DNA of 64,000 nt from Pusillibacter faecalis (GTDB lineage Bacteria; Bacillota; Clostridia; Oscillospirales; Oscillospiraceae), in contig NZ_AP023420.1 of assembly GCF_018408705.1 (NCBI RefSeq), positions 1 to 64,000 on the forward strand, read 5' to 3'. This document shows positions 8,742 to 16,959 of this stretch, piece by piece (position 1 is the stretch's first letter; each line of letters opens with the position of its first letter). Position numbers and translations under genes: made by a program. The notes below the pieces were generated by a model, which saw only the letters and a program-made list of their open reading frames with translations, had not been told where the DNA came from and did not search any database.

Positions 8742-10031
8742 GGTTTATAATACTGCCGCAAATTATAAGCGTGTTCTGCAATATGACCCACTTTTTGAAA
8801 GGGGCTATCCGAAAAAAATCTTCTGACCGAAAGAATCGACATTGTGAAGCCCCTCGGTTGGTATCGTGACAGCCCGACATTGACGGATGTGGATGTGAAA
8901 TATCTGCTCCTATATTTTGAAGAAAACTATGGATTGACCGTAGAGAAGAAAATCATAGACGCAGTTGCGGTTATTGCCAATGAAAATCGTTACCACCCTG
9001 TCTGTGATTTTCTCAATGCCTTGCAATGGGACGGAACAGAACGCATACGCTTCTGTCTGCACCGCTTTCTCGGTTCTGATACAGATGATTACACCTATGA
9101 AGCATTGAAGTTGTTTCTGCTGGGTGCTATCTCACGAGCCTTTAAGCCGGGGTGTAAATTTGAGGTAATGCTCTGTCTTGTAGGCGGTCAGGGAGCCGGA
9201 AAGTCCTCTTTCTTCCGTTTGCTTGCGGTCAATGATGATTGGTTCTCTGATGACTTGAAAAAGCTGGATGATGAAAATGTGTACCGCAAAATGCAGGGGC
9301 ATTGGATTATTGAAATGTCGGAAATGATTGCAACCGCTAACGCTAAGAGCATTGAAGAAATCAAGTCCTTTCTGAGCCGCCAAAAGGAAACCTATAAGAT
9401 ACCGTATGAAACACATCCGGCAGACAGAAAACGACAATGTGTGTTTGGAGGTTCTTCTAATACCCTTGACTTTCTTCCCCTTGACCGAACAGGCAACCGC
9501 CGCTTCGTTCCGGTTATGGTCTATCCTGAAAGGGCTGAGGTTCATATTTTGGCGGATGAACAGGCTTCCAGAGAGTATATCAATCAGATGTGGGCAGAAG
9601 CTATGGAGATTTACAGAAGCGGCAATTTCCGTCTGAGATTCAGTCCGGCTATGAACGATTATCTGAAAGCCCACCAAAAGGATTTTATGCCGGAGGACAC
9701 AAAGGCAGGACAGATTTTAGACTATCTGGAACGCTATTCCGGCAGCATGGTCTGTTCCAAACAGCTTTATAAGGAAGCACTGGGGCATGATTATGACGAA
9801 CCGAAACAATGGGAACTGCGAGAGATCAATGACATTATGAATAACGCTGTCACAGGCTGGATGGCGTTCAGCAATCCGAGGTATTTTCCAGAGCCTTACC
9901 GCCGACAAAAAGGCTGGGAGCGTATTAGGAACGACAACGAGCCTGACAACAGCATGGATGGTTTTCAAGAAATCCCGACAGAGGAAATGGAACAGTTAGG
10001 ACTTCCAGAAGAATGGTTGAAGCAAAAATAA
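8653..10031 (+). pseudogene. VirE-like (virulence-associated E) P-loop ATPase, two indels near the start
   Basis: Superfamily 3-like helicase/ATPase found beside CHC2 primases on mobile elements. The TTG start at 8653 sits 7 bases after AAAGGAGGTG. The first 47 codons read to YDPL. A T5 run (8792-8796) and an A7 run (8812-8818), each one base too long, then shift the frame, and the rest continues as LLTERIDIVKPLGWYRDSP to 10031. The Walker A is GGQGAGKSS, followed by IIEMSEM as Walker B-like and DRTGNRRFVPV as the arginine/sensor region. Repaired length is about 458 aa. A GTG at 8844 would still give a 395-aa protein holding the whole ATPase domain, so partial function is possible. Confidence 0.8.
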
Positions 10032-10037
10032 AAGCCC

Positions 10038-10234
10038 GTTGTCGCTTCGGTTGTCGAGCCGGTTGTCGGTCTGGTTGTCGGGCAAAAATCCCGAAAGCCT
10101 TGATATTGCGGCACTTTTCCCTCTCTGACAACCATGACAACCAATATTATAAAGAAAAAGGAAATAGTAAAAAGATAGTATCGCCCGATAAAGAAAAAAG
10201 GTTTTCTGATGTCCGTTGTCGGAACTTCGTTGTC
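10038..10234 (+). repeat. GTTGTCG repeat field (iteron-like)
   Basis: GTTGTCG occurs at 10038, 10050, 10062 and 10074, exactly 12 bases apart. Two inverted copies (TGACAACC at 10126 and 10135) follow, then GTTGTCG at 10214 and GTTGTC at 10229. The array lies between the VirE-like gene and the TnpW-like gene. Regular spacing next to replication genes suggests a replication origin or a protein-binding array; this is inference. Confidence 0.6.
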
Positions 10235-10278
10235 AGACCTTTCCTTGTCGGGCTTTTTCATTCAAGGAGGAATATCGT

Positions 10279-10476
10279 ATGACAAATATTGTGAACAGTA
10301 CACTACCCACCCCAAATAACCATTCGGAGAAAAACAAACCGGATGGAGTTTTTGTGATTAAGCAAGGCAAAACAAATTATAAAGTCAAAGTGTTTTTTGA
10401 CCATAGTAGCGGTTTGACTGCGGAGGACAGGTTGAAACGTATTATTCAGGCAGAAGCAGAGAGAGAATCTGCGTAA
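10279..10476 (+). CDS. TnpW-like small transposon protein
   Basis: 65 aa, ATG at 10279 after AAGGAGGAA. Its core KPDGVFVIKQGKTNYKVKVFF and end AEDRLKRIIQAEAE match the small TnpW-type proteins of clostridial elements. Function unknown. It is the last gene that clearly belongs to the left element; the GTTGTCG field lies just upstream. Confidence 0.65.
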   Translation: MTNIVNSTLPTPNNHSEKNKPDGVFVIKQGKTNYKVKVFFDHSSGLTAEDRLKRIIQAEAERESA

Positions 10477-10517
10477 GTAATATGAAAAATATCCACGCAC
10501 CCCCTTGACAAAAGCTT

Positions 10518-11075
10518 TCAGAAGAAAGATGCTTCGATGATCACGGAAATAGAATTGCTGACACCAGAACCAATGTGATTGTGTTGGTACAAATTACGAG
10601 GCCCCTGAAAGAAGCCCATAAGCATATACCTGATGCCGTCCTGTTCGTTGCGCTGGGATTCGTTTTTAAGTTCATTGATTACAATAAGAGGAGCCCTCTT
10701 TATTTCACCGGTCTGCTTGTCAATTTCAAAAGAAAGCGCTTTCGTCGCCAGGTCAAATCCATGGGAATCCAAGCCTGACTTCTTTTTGAGATAGTTCTCC
10801 ACAGCCACAAAAGCTTCACGTGCTGCCGACTCAAACTCGGATTTATATATGAGTTGTACGGCATCCGATAACGCTACATGGATATTGTATACCTCAAAAA
10901 AACCTTTGAGTTTCTTTAGGGAATATGGCATTAGGCTGCCGCAACAAGGACAAAATGTGAAATCATAAAAGTCAAACCCATATGTACCGTCGTTATATTC
11001 CCTTAGTTGCTTTCTCCTGGGTGGAAGAGAACACCCATTGGGACAAGCGTATTCTTTCCTCCTCATTGCTTTCAC
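10518..11075 (-). CDS. Zinc-ribbon plus TIGR02391 (Ymh/HEPN-type) protein
   Basis: 185 aa. The N-terminal 45 residues hold two cysteine pairs (CPNGC and CPCCG), a zinc ribbon. From about residue 65 the TIGR02391 domain begins (EAFVAVENYLKKKSGLD), ending with GFFQGPRNLYQHNH, which contains the R-x4-H motif of HEPN ribonucleases. HEPN proteins commonly act as RNA-cutting effectors in anti-phage or toxin systems. It lies 44 bases downstream of a membrane-protein gene and behind an hsdS scar, a defence-type setting. The C-terminus is a little shorter than usual, so a few residues may have been lost at a recombination junction. Function is inferred. Confidence 0.6.
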   Translation of the reverse strand: MKAMRRKEYACPNGCSLPPRRKQLREYNDGTYGFDFYDFTFCPCCGSLMPYSLKKLKGFFEVYNIHVALSDAVQLIYKSEFESAAREAFVAVENYLKKKSGLDSHGFDLATKALSFEIDKQTGEIKRAPLIVINELKNESQRNEQDGIRYMLMGFFQGPRNLYQHNHIGSGVSNSISVIIEASFF

Positions 11076-11119
11076 CTCATTTCATTCAGCATCACAGGAA
11101 TTGTCCTTTTGGTGATGCC

Positions 11120-11965
11120 TTAAGTACAGTTGTCTTTTAGTGCAGCCGATAACCACGGACTTTCGTCTGTATACCCTTGCAGTACATCGATGACATGTTT
11201 ATCAGTTGTCATTGCAAATACAAATGGTGCAATATGATGCGATGACAATACGGCCTTAAACTCATCACCTTCACGAATTTTTTGGGGAGGAATAGTGTTT
11301 TCGTTTAAGTTGTGCGTTTTCCGAGGTGGCGGATTCTTATATTCCAGCCATGCAATCTCGTGAGAGATGGTACTTTCACACCATTGTCCCATCAAGTTTT
11401 TGAAAAATACACGAACAATAAGTTTAGCGCCGGTATAATGATGATGGCTGGGGTTTGTTCTGAGGCGTTCCCAATTCTTTTCTGAGGCTTTTCTCAGTTC
11501 GCAAATCAACGCCTTGATTTCGGAGGTTTCAAAATGGATATTAATTTCCGTCTCCTCATCTGCTGATAATGCTTGTACAAAGCCTGGGAGCAAAGATGCC
11601 GGAAGCAACTTTTTATTCCCGTCGGAATCCTCTGTAAACTGCAATTCAATATCGGCTAACGTATAAACATTAATTGCAGGCGAATCACCAACATTTCTAA
11701 GCTTGATTGTAAATCCAAGCTGCATCCGAGTATAGTCCGTGGCATCCCAAACAGATCCGTATGAATCAGTTACATATGGAACAATACACGGTTGTTTATC
11801 TATTTTTATTTGTTTTGCAACAAGTTCGGCTGATTCCTTAGCGTAATTTGCTTGGCGCTTGGTGTGTCCAACATAAATGATCGTGACAACAACCATAATC
11901 AGCGAAGAAAGCAGAGATAGTACTCCTGCATAATCACTGTTGATGATTTTTATAAATTCCAGCAT
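11120..11965 (-). CDS. Single-pass membrane protein, unknown, likely paired with the HEPN gene
   Basis: 281 aa. One N-terminal helix (about residues 15-33, VLSLLSSLIMVVVTIIYVG) is followed by a short coiled segment and a large soluble domain with beta-type stretches such as LGFTIKLRNVGDSPAINVYTL. No known family recognised. The ATG follows AGGTGAAAA, 11 bases after the hsdS remnant, and the HEPN gene is downstream, so all three are probably one transcript. It could be a membrane sensor for the downstream HEPN protein; this is a guess from context. Confidence 0.5.
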   Translation of the reverse strand: MLEFIKIINSDYAGVLSLLSSLIMVVVTIIYVGHTKRQANYAKESAELVAKQIKIDKQPCIVPYVTDSYGSVWDATDYTRMQLGFTIKLRNVGDSPAINVYTLADIELQFTEDSDGNKKLLPASLLPGFVQALSADEETEINIHFETSEIKALICELRKASEKNWERLRTNPSHHHYTGAKLIVRVFFKNLMGQWCESTISHEIAWLEYKNPPPRKTHNLNENTIPPQKIREGDEFKAVLSSHHIAPFVFAMTTDKHVIDVLQGYTDESPWLSAALKDNCT

Positions 11966-11976
11966 CTTTTTTCACC

Positions 11977-12156
11977 TCATTTCAACCGTTCACACAACGG
12001 CAGGATTTCTTCCAGTTTGGCAACGATGCGGCGCTGCTCATCGAGTGGCGGAAGAGGAAGTATCGAATTCACTATTTTCTCTTTCGATATATTTGGCTGT
12101 GCTCCACCTTCAGCCATTCCAAGATCAATAGAGTGATTTGGTGCCTTGAAATCCAT
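11977..12156 (-). pseudogene. hsdS: C-terminal remnant of type I restriction specificity subunit
   Basis: 59 codons reading PNISKEKIVNSILPLPPLDE then QRRIVAKLEEILPLCERLK, the unmistakable end of an HsdS central or distal repeat. A stop codon lies six codons upstream in frame, and neither target-recognition domain nor hsdR/hsdM is present. This is a scar, or a leftover of specificity-gene shuffling by the serine recombinase next door. Confidence 0.8.
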
Positions 12157-12298
12157 ATTGAGCCCCCAAAATTATTTTTCTGACGTAAAAGCAACTAATT
12201 TTATTTATTATACCAAATAGTTACTCCAAAAGATAGCCTTGAATTTTGAAGCCTTATAAGATTTTATACATTGAGATTATTTTCCATTAAAGCAGTTG

Positions 12299-13222
12299 TT
12301 AGATTTGCACTGTATCCTTAATGTGTCCTTTCATTTCCTGTACCTGATCAAATGTCTCCCGGTCAATGATCGCTTCATGAGCATTGTTTACCAGGTACAT
12401 ATCCAACTGCCCATCGTTTTTGACCTGCTTCCCGGTCAGGAAATCCGGCGTATAAGTTTTTTGCATCAGCACCTGCCCCACATACTTCTCGTTACTCAAC
12501 ATCCGATCGATGGTAGAGGTGCTCCACTCCTTCTTCCCTGTCACTGTTTTGATCCCGTGTTCTTCCAGGTAGCATTTGATCTTCCGTACACCGTTTCCCT
12601 GCACATAGAGCTCAAATATCTTCCGTACGATTTCCGCCTCCTCTGGGACCACCTGCAGTACACCGTCCGGTCCTTTTGTATAGCCAAGAAATTGAGAATG
12701 GTTCAGCATAGCTTTTCCACTTTTCATCCGTCGCCGCAAACCGAACTTGATATTGTCGCTTTTGTTCTGGCTCTCTGCCTGATCAAATGCGGCATACAGA
12801 TCAATAATACTATCTGGAGTTGTCAATGTATTGATCCCACCCATCTCAACGTACACTCCGATACCCATTTGCTTTAACCTCCTGATCGTAGTCATGGTTT
12901 CTTTTGCATCTCTTCCAAAGCGGCTCAGCGACTTAACAAGGATCAAATCAATCTTTCCTTTCCAGCAGTCTTTCAGCATCTTTTGGTATCCGGGCCGGTT
13001 TTTCGTATGAAGTCCGGAGGCATTGTCTACATACACAGCGACAAGTCTCCAAAAGGGATTTCTTTTGATGTATTGCGTAAAGTACTCGATTTGGTTTTCC
13101 AGACTTTGCTGTTGTTCCTCGTAAGAAGTGCTGACCCGGCAATAAGCAGCGACTCTTAATTGCCGACTCCAAATAGTACGGTTCTCTTTCTCTTGTGGAA
13201 TCTTGATCACATATCCAGACAT
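12299..13222 (-). CDS. Serine recombinase, short form lacking a zinc ribbon
   Basis: 307 aa. Resolvase domain with AAYCRVSTS (catalytic serine near residue 32) and LVKSLSRFGRDAKE, then a recombinase domain (GYTKGPDGVLQVVPEEAEIV, WSTSTIDRMLSNEKYVG). It stops after TFDQVQEMKGHIKDTVQI, where large serine integrases continue into a zinc ribbon and coiled coil, so it is either a natural short form or C-terminally truncated. It reads away from tRNA-Ser, starting 107 bases from the 3' end of the tRNA. Its ribosome site lies inside the inverted repeat at 13227-13270. Confidence 0.8.
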   Translation of the reverse strand: MSGYVIKIPQEKENRTIWSRQLRVAAYCRVSTSYEEQQQSLENQIEYFTQYIKRNPFWRLVAVYVDNASGLHTKNRPGYQKMLKDCWKGKIDLILVKSLSRFGRDAKETMTTIRRLKQMGIGVYVEMGGINTLTTPDSIIDLYAAFDQAESQNKSDNIKFGLRRRMKSGKAMLNHSQFLGYTKGPDGVLQVVPEEAEIVRKIFELYVQGNGVRKIKCYLEEHGIKTVTGKKEWSTSTIDRMLSNEKYVGQVLMQKTYTPDFLTGKQVKNDGQLDMYLVNNAHEAIIDRETFDQVQEMKGHIKDTVQI

Positions 13223-13226
13223 AGCA

Positions 13227-13270
13227 AAACCTCCATGATATCACTGACCAGCAGTATATCATGGAGGTTT
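13227..13270 (-). promoter_or_regulatory. 15-bp perfect inverted repeat holding the recombinase ribosome site
   Basis: Arms AAACCTCCATGATAT and ATATCATGGAGGTTT with a 14-base loop. In the minus-strand RNA the second arm carries GGAGG four to eight bases before the recombinase ATG, so read-through RNA would hide the ribosome site. Alternatively the repeat is a recombinase binding site or the element end. Confidence 0.7.
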
Positions 13271-13278
13271 AATATAGA

Positions 13279-13324
13279 AAAAGCTACATTTTAGCCTTGA
13301 TCTCAAGACTAAAATGTAGCTTTT
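13279..13324 (-). terminator. Intrinsic terminator of tRNA-Ser
   Basis: 16-bp perfect stem (AAAAGCTACATTTTAG/CTAAAATGTAGCTTTT) with a 14-base loop, followed on the minus strand by TTTTTC. It starts five bases after the tRNA CCA end and separates the tRNA from the recombinase. Confidence 0.9.
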
Positions 13325-13328
13325 AACT

Positions 13329-13419
13329 TGGCGGAGATGGAGGGATTTGAACCCCCGCACGCCTTTCGGCGCCTACCGGATTTCGAATCCGGACCCTTCA
13401 GCCACTTGGGTACATCTCC
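13329..13419 (-). tRNA. tRNA-Ser (anticodon CGA)
   Basis: 91 nt with encoded CCA. Acceptor GGAGATG pairs with CATCTCC. The anticodon stem is CCGGA/TCCGG with loop TTCGAAA, giving anticodon CGA, which reads UCG. The long variable arm TAGGCGCCGAAAGGCGT is diagnostic of a class II serine tRNA, and GGTTCAAATCC forms the T-loop. The accessory genes to its left make it a likely integration hot spot. Confidence 0.95.
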
Positions 13420-13517
13420 ATATCGCACTTTGTTATTATGCCATATTCTTCTTTCGCTTGCAAGTCTTTTTCACCTTCCAAGCTTTCTTTTCTCCTAAAA
13501 CCTTCTAATCGCTGCTC

Positions 13518-13549
13518 AGAGAGTGGCCGGCTGATGCCGGCCACTCTCT
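13518..13549 (-). terminator. Strong hairpin after amidohydrolase gene 2
   Basis: AGAGAGTGGCCGGC pairs with GCCGGCCACTCTCT around a 4-base loop, 13 bases past the stop codon. No T-run follows on the minus strand, so it may protect the RNA end rather than terminate alone. Confidence 0.55.
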
Positions 13550-13562
13550 CGAACCTTTCCAC

Positions 13563-15215
13563 TCAGCGCTCATATTCCACGATGCCATCGATCATAGTCA
13601 TATCCACTTTCAGCTTGTGAATATCCATAGGGGCAATCTTTAAAATATCATCGGAGAGCACAATCATATCCGCCAACTTACCGACCTCAATACTCCCCTT
13701 GATGTTCTCCTGATAAGAGGCATAGGCCGGATGCAGGGTATAGCATCGGATGGCATCCAGCACAGAAACACACTGAGTCTGGTCAAACTGATAGTCCTTC
13801 GAGCGGTCATAGCGGTTCACTGCGGCATCGATCACATGAATGCCGACAGGACCGGAGGGCGCGTCAGAGTGCAGGGAGACCTTGATCCCAGCATCCAGCA
13901 TACTGCGGACAGCCTCCAGATAGCGGCTGCGCTCCGGGCCATAGAAAGACGCGAGGTTTTTGCCGAGCATCTGAATCAGGCCGGGATGGAGAACTGGGCA
14001 GATATTCATTCTCGCCATCCGGTCGATCAGGTCCTGATCGACAATCACACAGTGTTCAATCCGGTGGCGTAGCCTCTTAACCTTCTCTGGATTTTCAGCA
14101 AAACAGCGCTCATATCCCTCTACCATAAACTCAACGGCCAAATCTCCCACCGCGTGAGCCGTGGCCTGGCATCCGGCATCGTTGATCTTTTTGATATAAT
14201 CCCAGGTCTCTTCCCGCTCCCAGCCCCGTTCACGAGGAAGACTCGGATCATGAGAATAGGGCTCTCGGGTCGCGCAGGAGGGGCCGCCGGTACCACCGTC
14301 AATCATAAACTTACAGGGCCCTACCCGGAAATGCTCATCTCCAAGCCCCGTGAGAAAGCCCAGCTTCAGCCAATGGTCATTATCCTCCAAAGAGTAGGGT
14401 TTACCAAAAATGCTGTGGAGCGCCATGTAGCTGCGAACCCGGAACTCCCTGTCCCGGCAGAGTTTCTGCATCGTATGATAGGAGGGCCGGTCACACTCGC
14501 CCATATCGCCCACAGAGGTAATACCAGCAGTGAAACACTGCTGCTGGGACTTCAGCGCGGCTTTGCGCTGCTGCTCCTCCGTGTATTCCACCTGGCCCCA
14601 CAGCCAGAAATGTGTGTGGCCCCGCACCATGCCAGTCAGCCTGCCATCTACAACCTCCACCTCGTCGGCGGGATATTTGGCCGCGTCCTCCGGACCGTAA
14701 ACCCCCAGATATTCCAAGGCCTTATGGTTATACATGCAGATATGCCCGCCGCCATGCATACAGTGAACAGGGTGGTTGGGAGCGGCCTCATCCAATTCCT
14801 CAATGGTTGGATGGCGTCCCTCTGGAAACAGCGTGGGCTCGTAACCCATCATGGAAATCCAGCGCCCGGGCTGAAGCGTGCTGGCGGTTTTACGGATCAT
14901 CTGCAGCATAGCCTCTAGAGAGGGGCAGTTCTTCTTGGTGGTGTCGATCATGCCGCAGGACATGTCCGGCCCCAGCATACCATTGAGAATCGGGTGAAAG
15001 TGGCTGTCGTTGAAGCCGGGAAGCAGTGAGCGCCCCGCCAGGTCATAGACCTTGGTATGGCTGTCAAGCAGCTGGTCGATGTCCGCATTGGAGCCGACGA
15101 AAACAATCTTGTTTCCTTTAATACCGACAGCCTGTGCCACCTCATCGGTCTCATTCACCGTAATGACGCTGCCATTTTTAAACGCCACGTCCAGGTAAGA
15201 AAAATCAAAGTTCAT
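13563..15215 (-). CDS. YtcJ-like amidohydrolase, paralog 2
   Basis: 550 aa, cytosolic, metal-dependent amidohydrolase_3 family. Motifs in order: LPGFNDSHFHP (metal histidines), HAVGDLAVEF, RHRIEHC, and SLHSDAPSGP (C-terminal metal aspartate). The C-terminus ends with the usual beta-sandwich strands (GKLADMIVLSDDILKI). The start at 15215 follows GGAGAGG. It lies 85 bases downstream of a paralog of the same length, roughly three quarters identical by eye, and probably shares its promoter. The family includes N-substituted formamide deformylases and other amide or lactone hydrolases; the substrate cannot be told from the sequence. Gene context points to one-carbon or formate chemistry. Confidence 0.8.
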   Translation of the reverse strand: MNFDFSYLDVAFKNGSVITVNETDEVAQAVGIKGNKIVFVGSNADIDQLLDSHTKVYDLAGRSLLPGFNDSHFHPILNGMLGPDMSCGMIDTTKKNCPSLEAMLQMIRKTASTLQPGRWISMMGYEPTLFPEGRHPTIEELDEAAPNHPVHCMHGGGHICMYNHKALEYLGVYGPEDAAKYPADEVEVVDGRLTGMVRGHTHFWLWGQVEYTEEQQRKAALKSQQQCFTAGITSVGDMGECDRPSYHTMQKLCRDREFRVRSYMALHSIFGKPYSLEDNDHWLKLGFLTGLGDEHFRVGPCKFMIDGGTGGPSCATREPYSHDPSLPRERGWEREETWDYIKKINDAGCQATAHAVGDLAVEFMVEGYERCFAENPEKVKRLRHRIEHCVIVDQDLIDRMARMNICPVLHPGLIQMLGKNLASFYGPERSRYLEAVRSMLDAGIKVSLHSDAPSGPVGIHVIDAAVNRYDRSKDYQFDQTQCVSVLDAIRCYTLHPAYASYQENIKGSIEVGKLADMIVLSDDILKIAPMDIHKLKVDMTMIDGIVEYER

Positions 15216-15268
15216 GCAGGCCTCTCCCTTCATCATGTCTGCCGGTGCGGACCGGCATCAAAAACGGA

Positions 15269-15291
15269 AGGGGCGGTTGCTAGCCGCCCCT
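15269..15291 (-). terminator. Hairpin between the two amidohydrolase genes
   Basis: AGGGGCGG/CCGCCCCT stem followed on the minus strand by TTCCGTTTTT. It may partly terminate the first gene and so reduce expression of the second. A smaller GCCGGT/ACCGGC hairpin lies 15 bases further on. Confidence 0.6.
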
Positions 15292-15300
15292 GTTTCTTTG

Positions 15301-16959
15301 TTACCGTTCGTATTCCACCACGCCGTCAATCATGGTCATATCCACTTTTACATTGTGCAGCTCGTGGGTGTCAATCTTGAGAATATCCCGGTCCAGCACG
15401 ATCAGATCTGCCAGCTTTCCATTTTCAATGCTGCCCTTGATATTCTCCTCATAGGAGCTATAGGCGGCGTTCCAGGTGCAGCAGCGAATGGCATCCAAGA
15501 GGGAGACCGCCTGGGTCATATCGCACTGGTAGTCCTGCCGGATGTCATAGCGATTCACAGCGCCGTCAATCATCTCAAAGCCCACAGGGCCGGAGGGAGC
15601 GTCGGAGTGCAGAGAACACTTGATTCCGGCCTCCATCATGCTCTTCAGGGCACCGAGATACTTGTTGCGCTCAGGACCATAGAACCGGGCCAGATTCTTA
15701 CCGTTGCGGATCTGCAGCCCAGCGTTGACAGAGGGACAGATATTCATCTTGGCCATCCGGTCAATCAGATCCTGATCCACCAAGGTGCAGTGCTCAATCC
15801 GGTGGCGGCGGGCCTTGAACGCCTCTTTATCCGCACAGGCGGCGAAGGCCTTCTCATAGCCCTCCACCATGAACTCCACCGCGCCGTCGCCGATGGCGTG
15901 GGCCGTGGCCTGGCACTCGGCGTCGTCAATCAGCTTGATATAATCCCAGGTCTCTTCTCGTTCCCAGCCCCGCTCGCTGGGCAGCTCCGGATCATGGGAA
16001 TAGGGCTCCCGAGTGTAGCAGGAGGGGCCGCCGGAGCCGCCGTCGATCATGAACTTGCAGGGGCCAACCCGGAAGTGCTCGTCGCCAAGCCCCGTGATAA
16101 AGCCCAGCTTCATCCAGTGCTCATTGTCCTCCTTCGAGTAGGGCTTGCCGAAAATGCTGTGAAGCGCCATATAGCTGCGAACCTTGAACTCACCGCTGCG
16201 GCACATCTTCTGCATAATGTGGTAGGAAGGGCGATCGCACTCGCCCATGTCGCCAATGGAGGTAATTCCATTTTCCAGCAGTTGCTGGTGGGACCGCATA
16301 GCGGCCTTTCTCTGCTGCTCCTCGGTGTATTCCACCTGACCCCACAGCCAGAAGTGGGTATGTCCCCGCACCAGACCAGTCAGCTTGCCGTTCTCGACTA
16401 CAACCTCACCCTCAGGATACTTGGAGGCGTCCTCGGGACCATAAACCCCCAGATATTCCAGTGCTTTGGAGTTATATGTACTAATGTGGCCATTGCAGGT
16501 GCAACACTGCAACGGATTGTTGGGAGCTGCCGCGTCCAGTTCCTCCAAGGTGGGGTGGCGCTGCTCAGCCAGCAGACCGGCTTCATATCCCATGGTGGAG
16601 ATCCACTGGCCAGGCTTTTTGGTGGCCGCGATCCTGCGGATCAAGTCCAACAGCTCAGGAATGGTTTTGCAGGCGCTCAAGCCGGTATCTACCATGGCAG
16701 AATCCAGTTCCGGTGCAATCATGCCATTGAGAATCGGGTGATAGTGGGTATCATTGATGCCGGGCATCAATGTGCGGCCTGCCAGATCATAGACCTTCGT
16801 GTGCTCGTCAATGAGCTGGTCGATGTCCGCGTTGGAACCGACAAACACAATCTTGTTTCCCTTGATACCGACAGCCTCTGCGATCTCATCGGTATCATTG
16901 ACTGTAATGACACTGCCATTTTTAAACGCAATGTCCAGATAAGAAAAATCAAATTTCAT
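15301..16959 (-). CDS. YtcJ-like amidohydrolase, paralog 1
   Basis: 552 aa, first gene of the amidohydrolase pair. It has the same motif set as its paralog: PGINDTHYHP, HAIGDGAVEF, RHRIEHC, SLHSDAPSGP. ATG at 16959 after GGGAGG. No signal peptide. The near-identical active-site motifs argue that both copies are catalytically competent; differences cluster in the region corresponding to residues 85-150, so substrate range may have diverged. Transcription starts from a TTGACA/TACAAT promoter whose start region carries a perfect copy of the TGGTCATACCA operator, putting the pair under the GntR regulator encoded at 22789. Confidence 0.8.
   Translation of the reverse strand: MKFDFSYLDIAFKNGSVITVNDTDEIAEAVGIKGNKIVFVGSNADIDQLIDEHTKVYDLAGRTLMPGINDTHYHPILNGMIAPELDSAMVDTGLSACKTIPELLDLIRRIAATKKPGQWISTMGYEAGLLAEQRHPTLEELDAAAPNNPLQCCTCNGHISTYNSKALEYLGVYGPEDASKYPEGEVVVENGKLTGLVRGHTHFWLWGQVEYTEEQQRKAAMRSHQQLLENGITSIGDMGECDRPSYHIMQKMCRSGEFKVRSYMALHSIFGKPYSKEDNEHWMKLGFITGLGDEHFRVGPCKFMIDGGSGGPSCYTREPYSHDPELPSERGWEREETWDYIKLIDDAECQATAHAIGDGAVEFMVEGYEKAFAACADKEAFKARRHRIEHCTLVDQDLIDRMAKMNICPSVNAGLQIRNGKNLARFYGPERNKYLGALKSMMEAGIKCSLHSDAPSGPVGFEMIDGAVNRYDIRQDYQCDMTQAVSLLDAIRCCTWNAAYSSYEENIKGSIENGKLADLIVLDRDILKIDTHELHNVKVDMTMIDGVVEYER

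Noticed and set aside
10038..10234. CRISPR array at the GTTGTCG repeats
   Set aside because: Units are 7 bases with 5-base gaps; no 25-40 base repeats, no spacers, no cas genes.
12299..13222. Treating the short serine recombinase as a pseudogene
   Set aside because: The frame is clean and ends after a complete recombinase domain; short forms exist, so truncation cannot be shown from this sequence alone.
13329..13419. Direct-repeat attachment site for the left element at tRNA-Ser
   Set aside because: I found no second copy of the tRNA 3' end within the window, and TndX/TnpX-type recombinases do not usually target tRNA genes.
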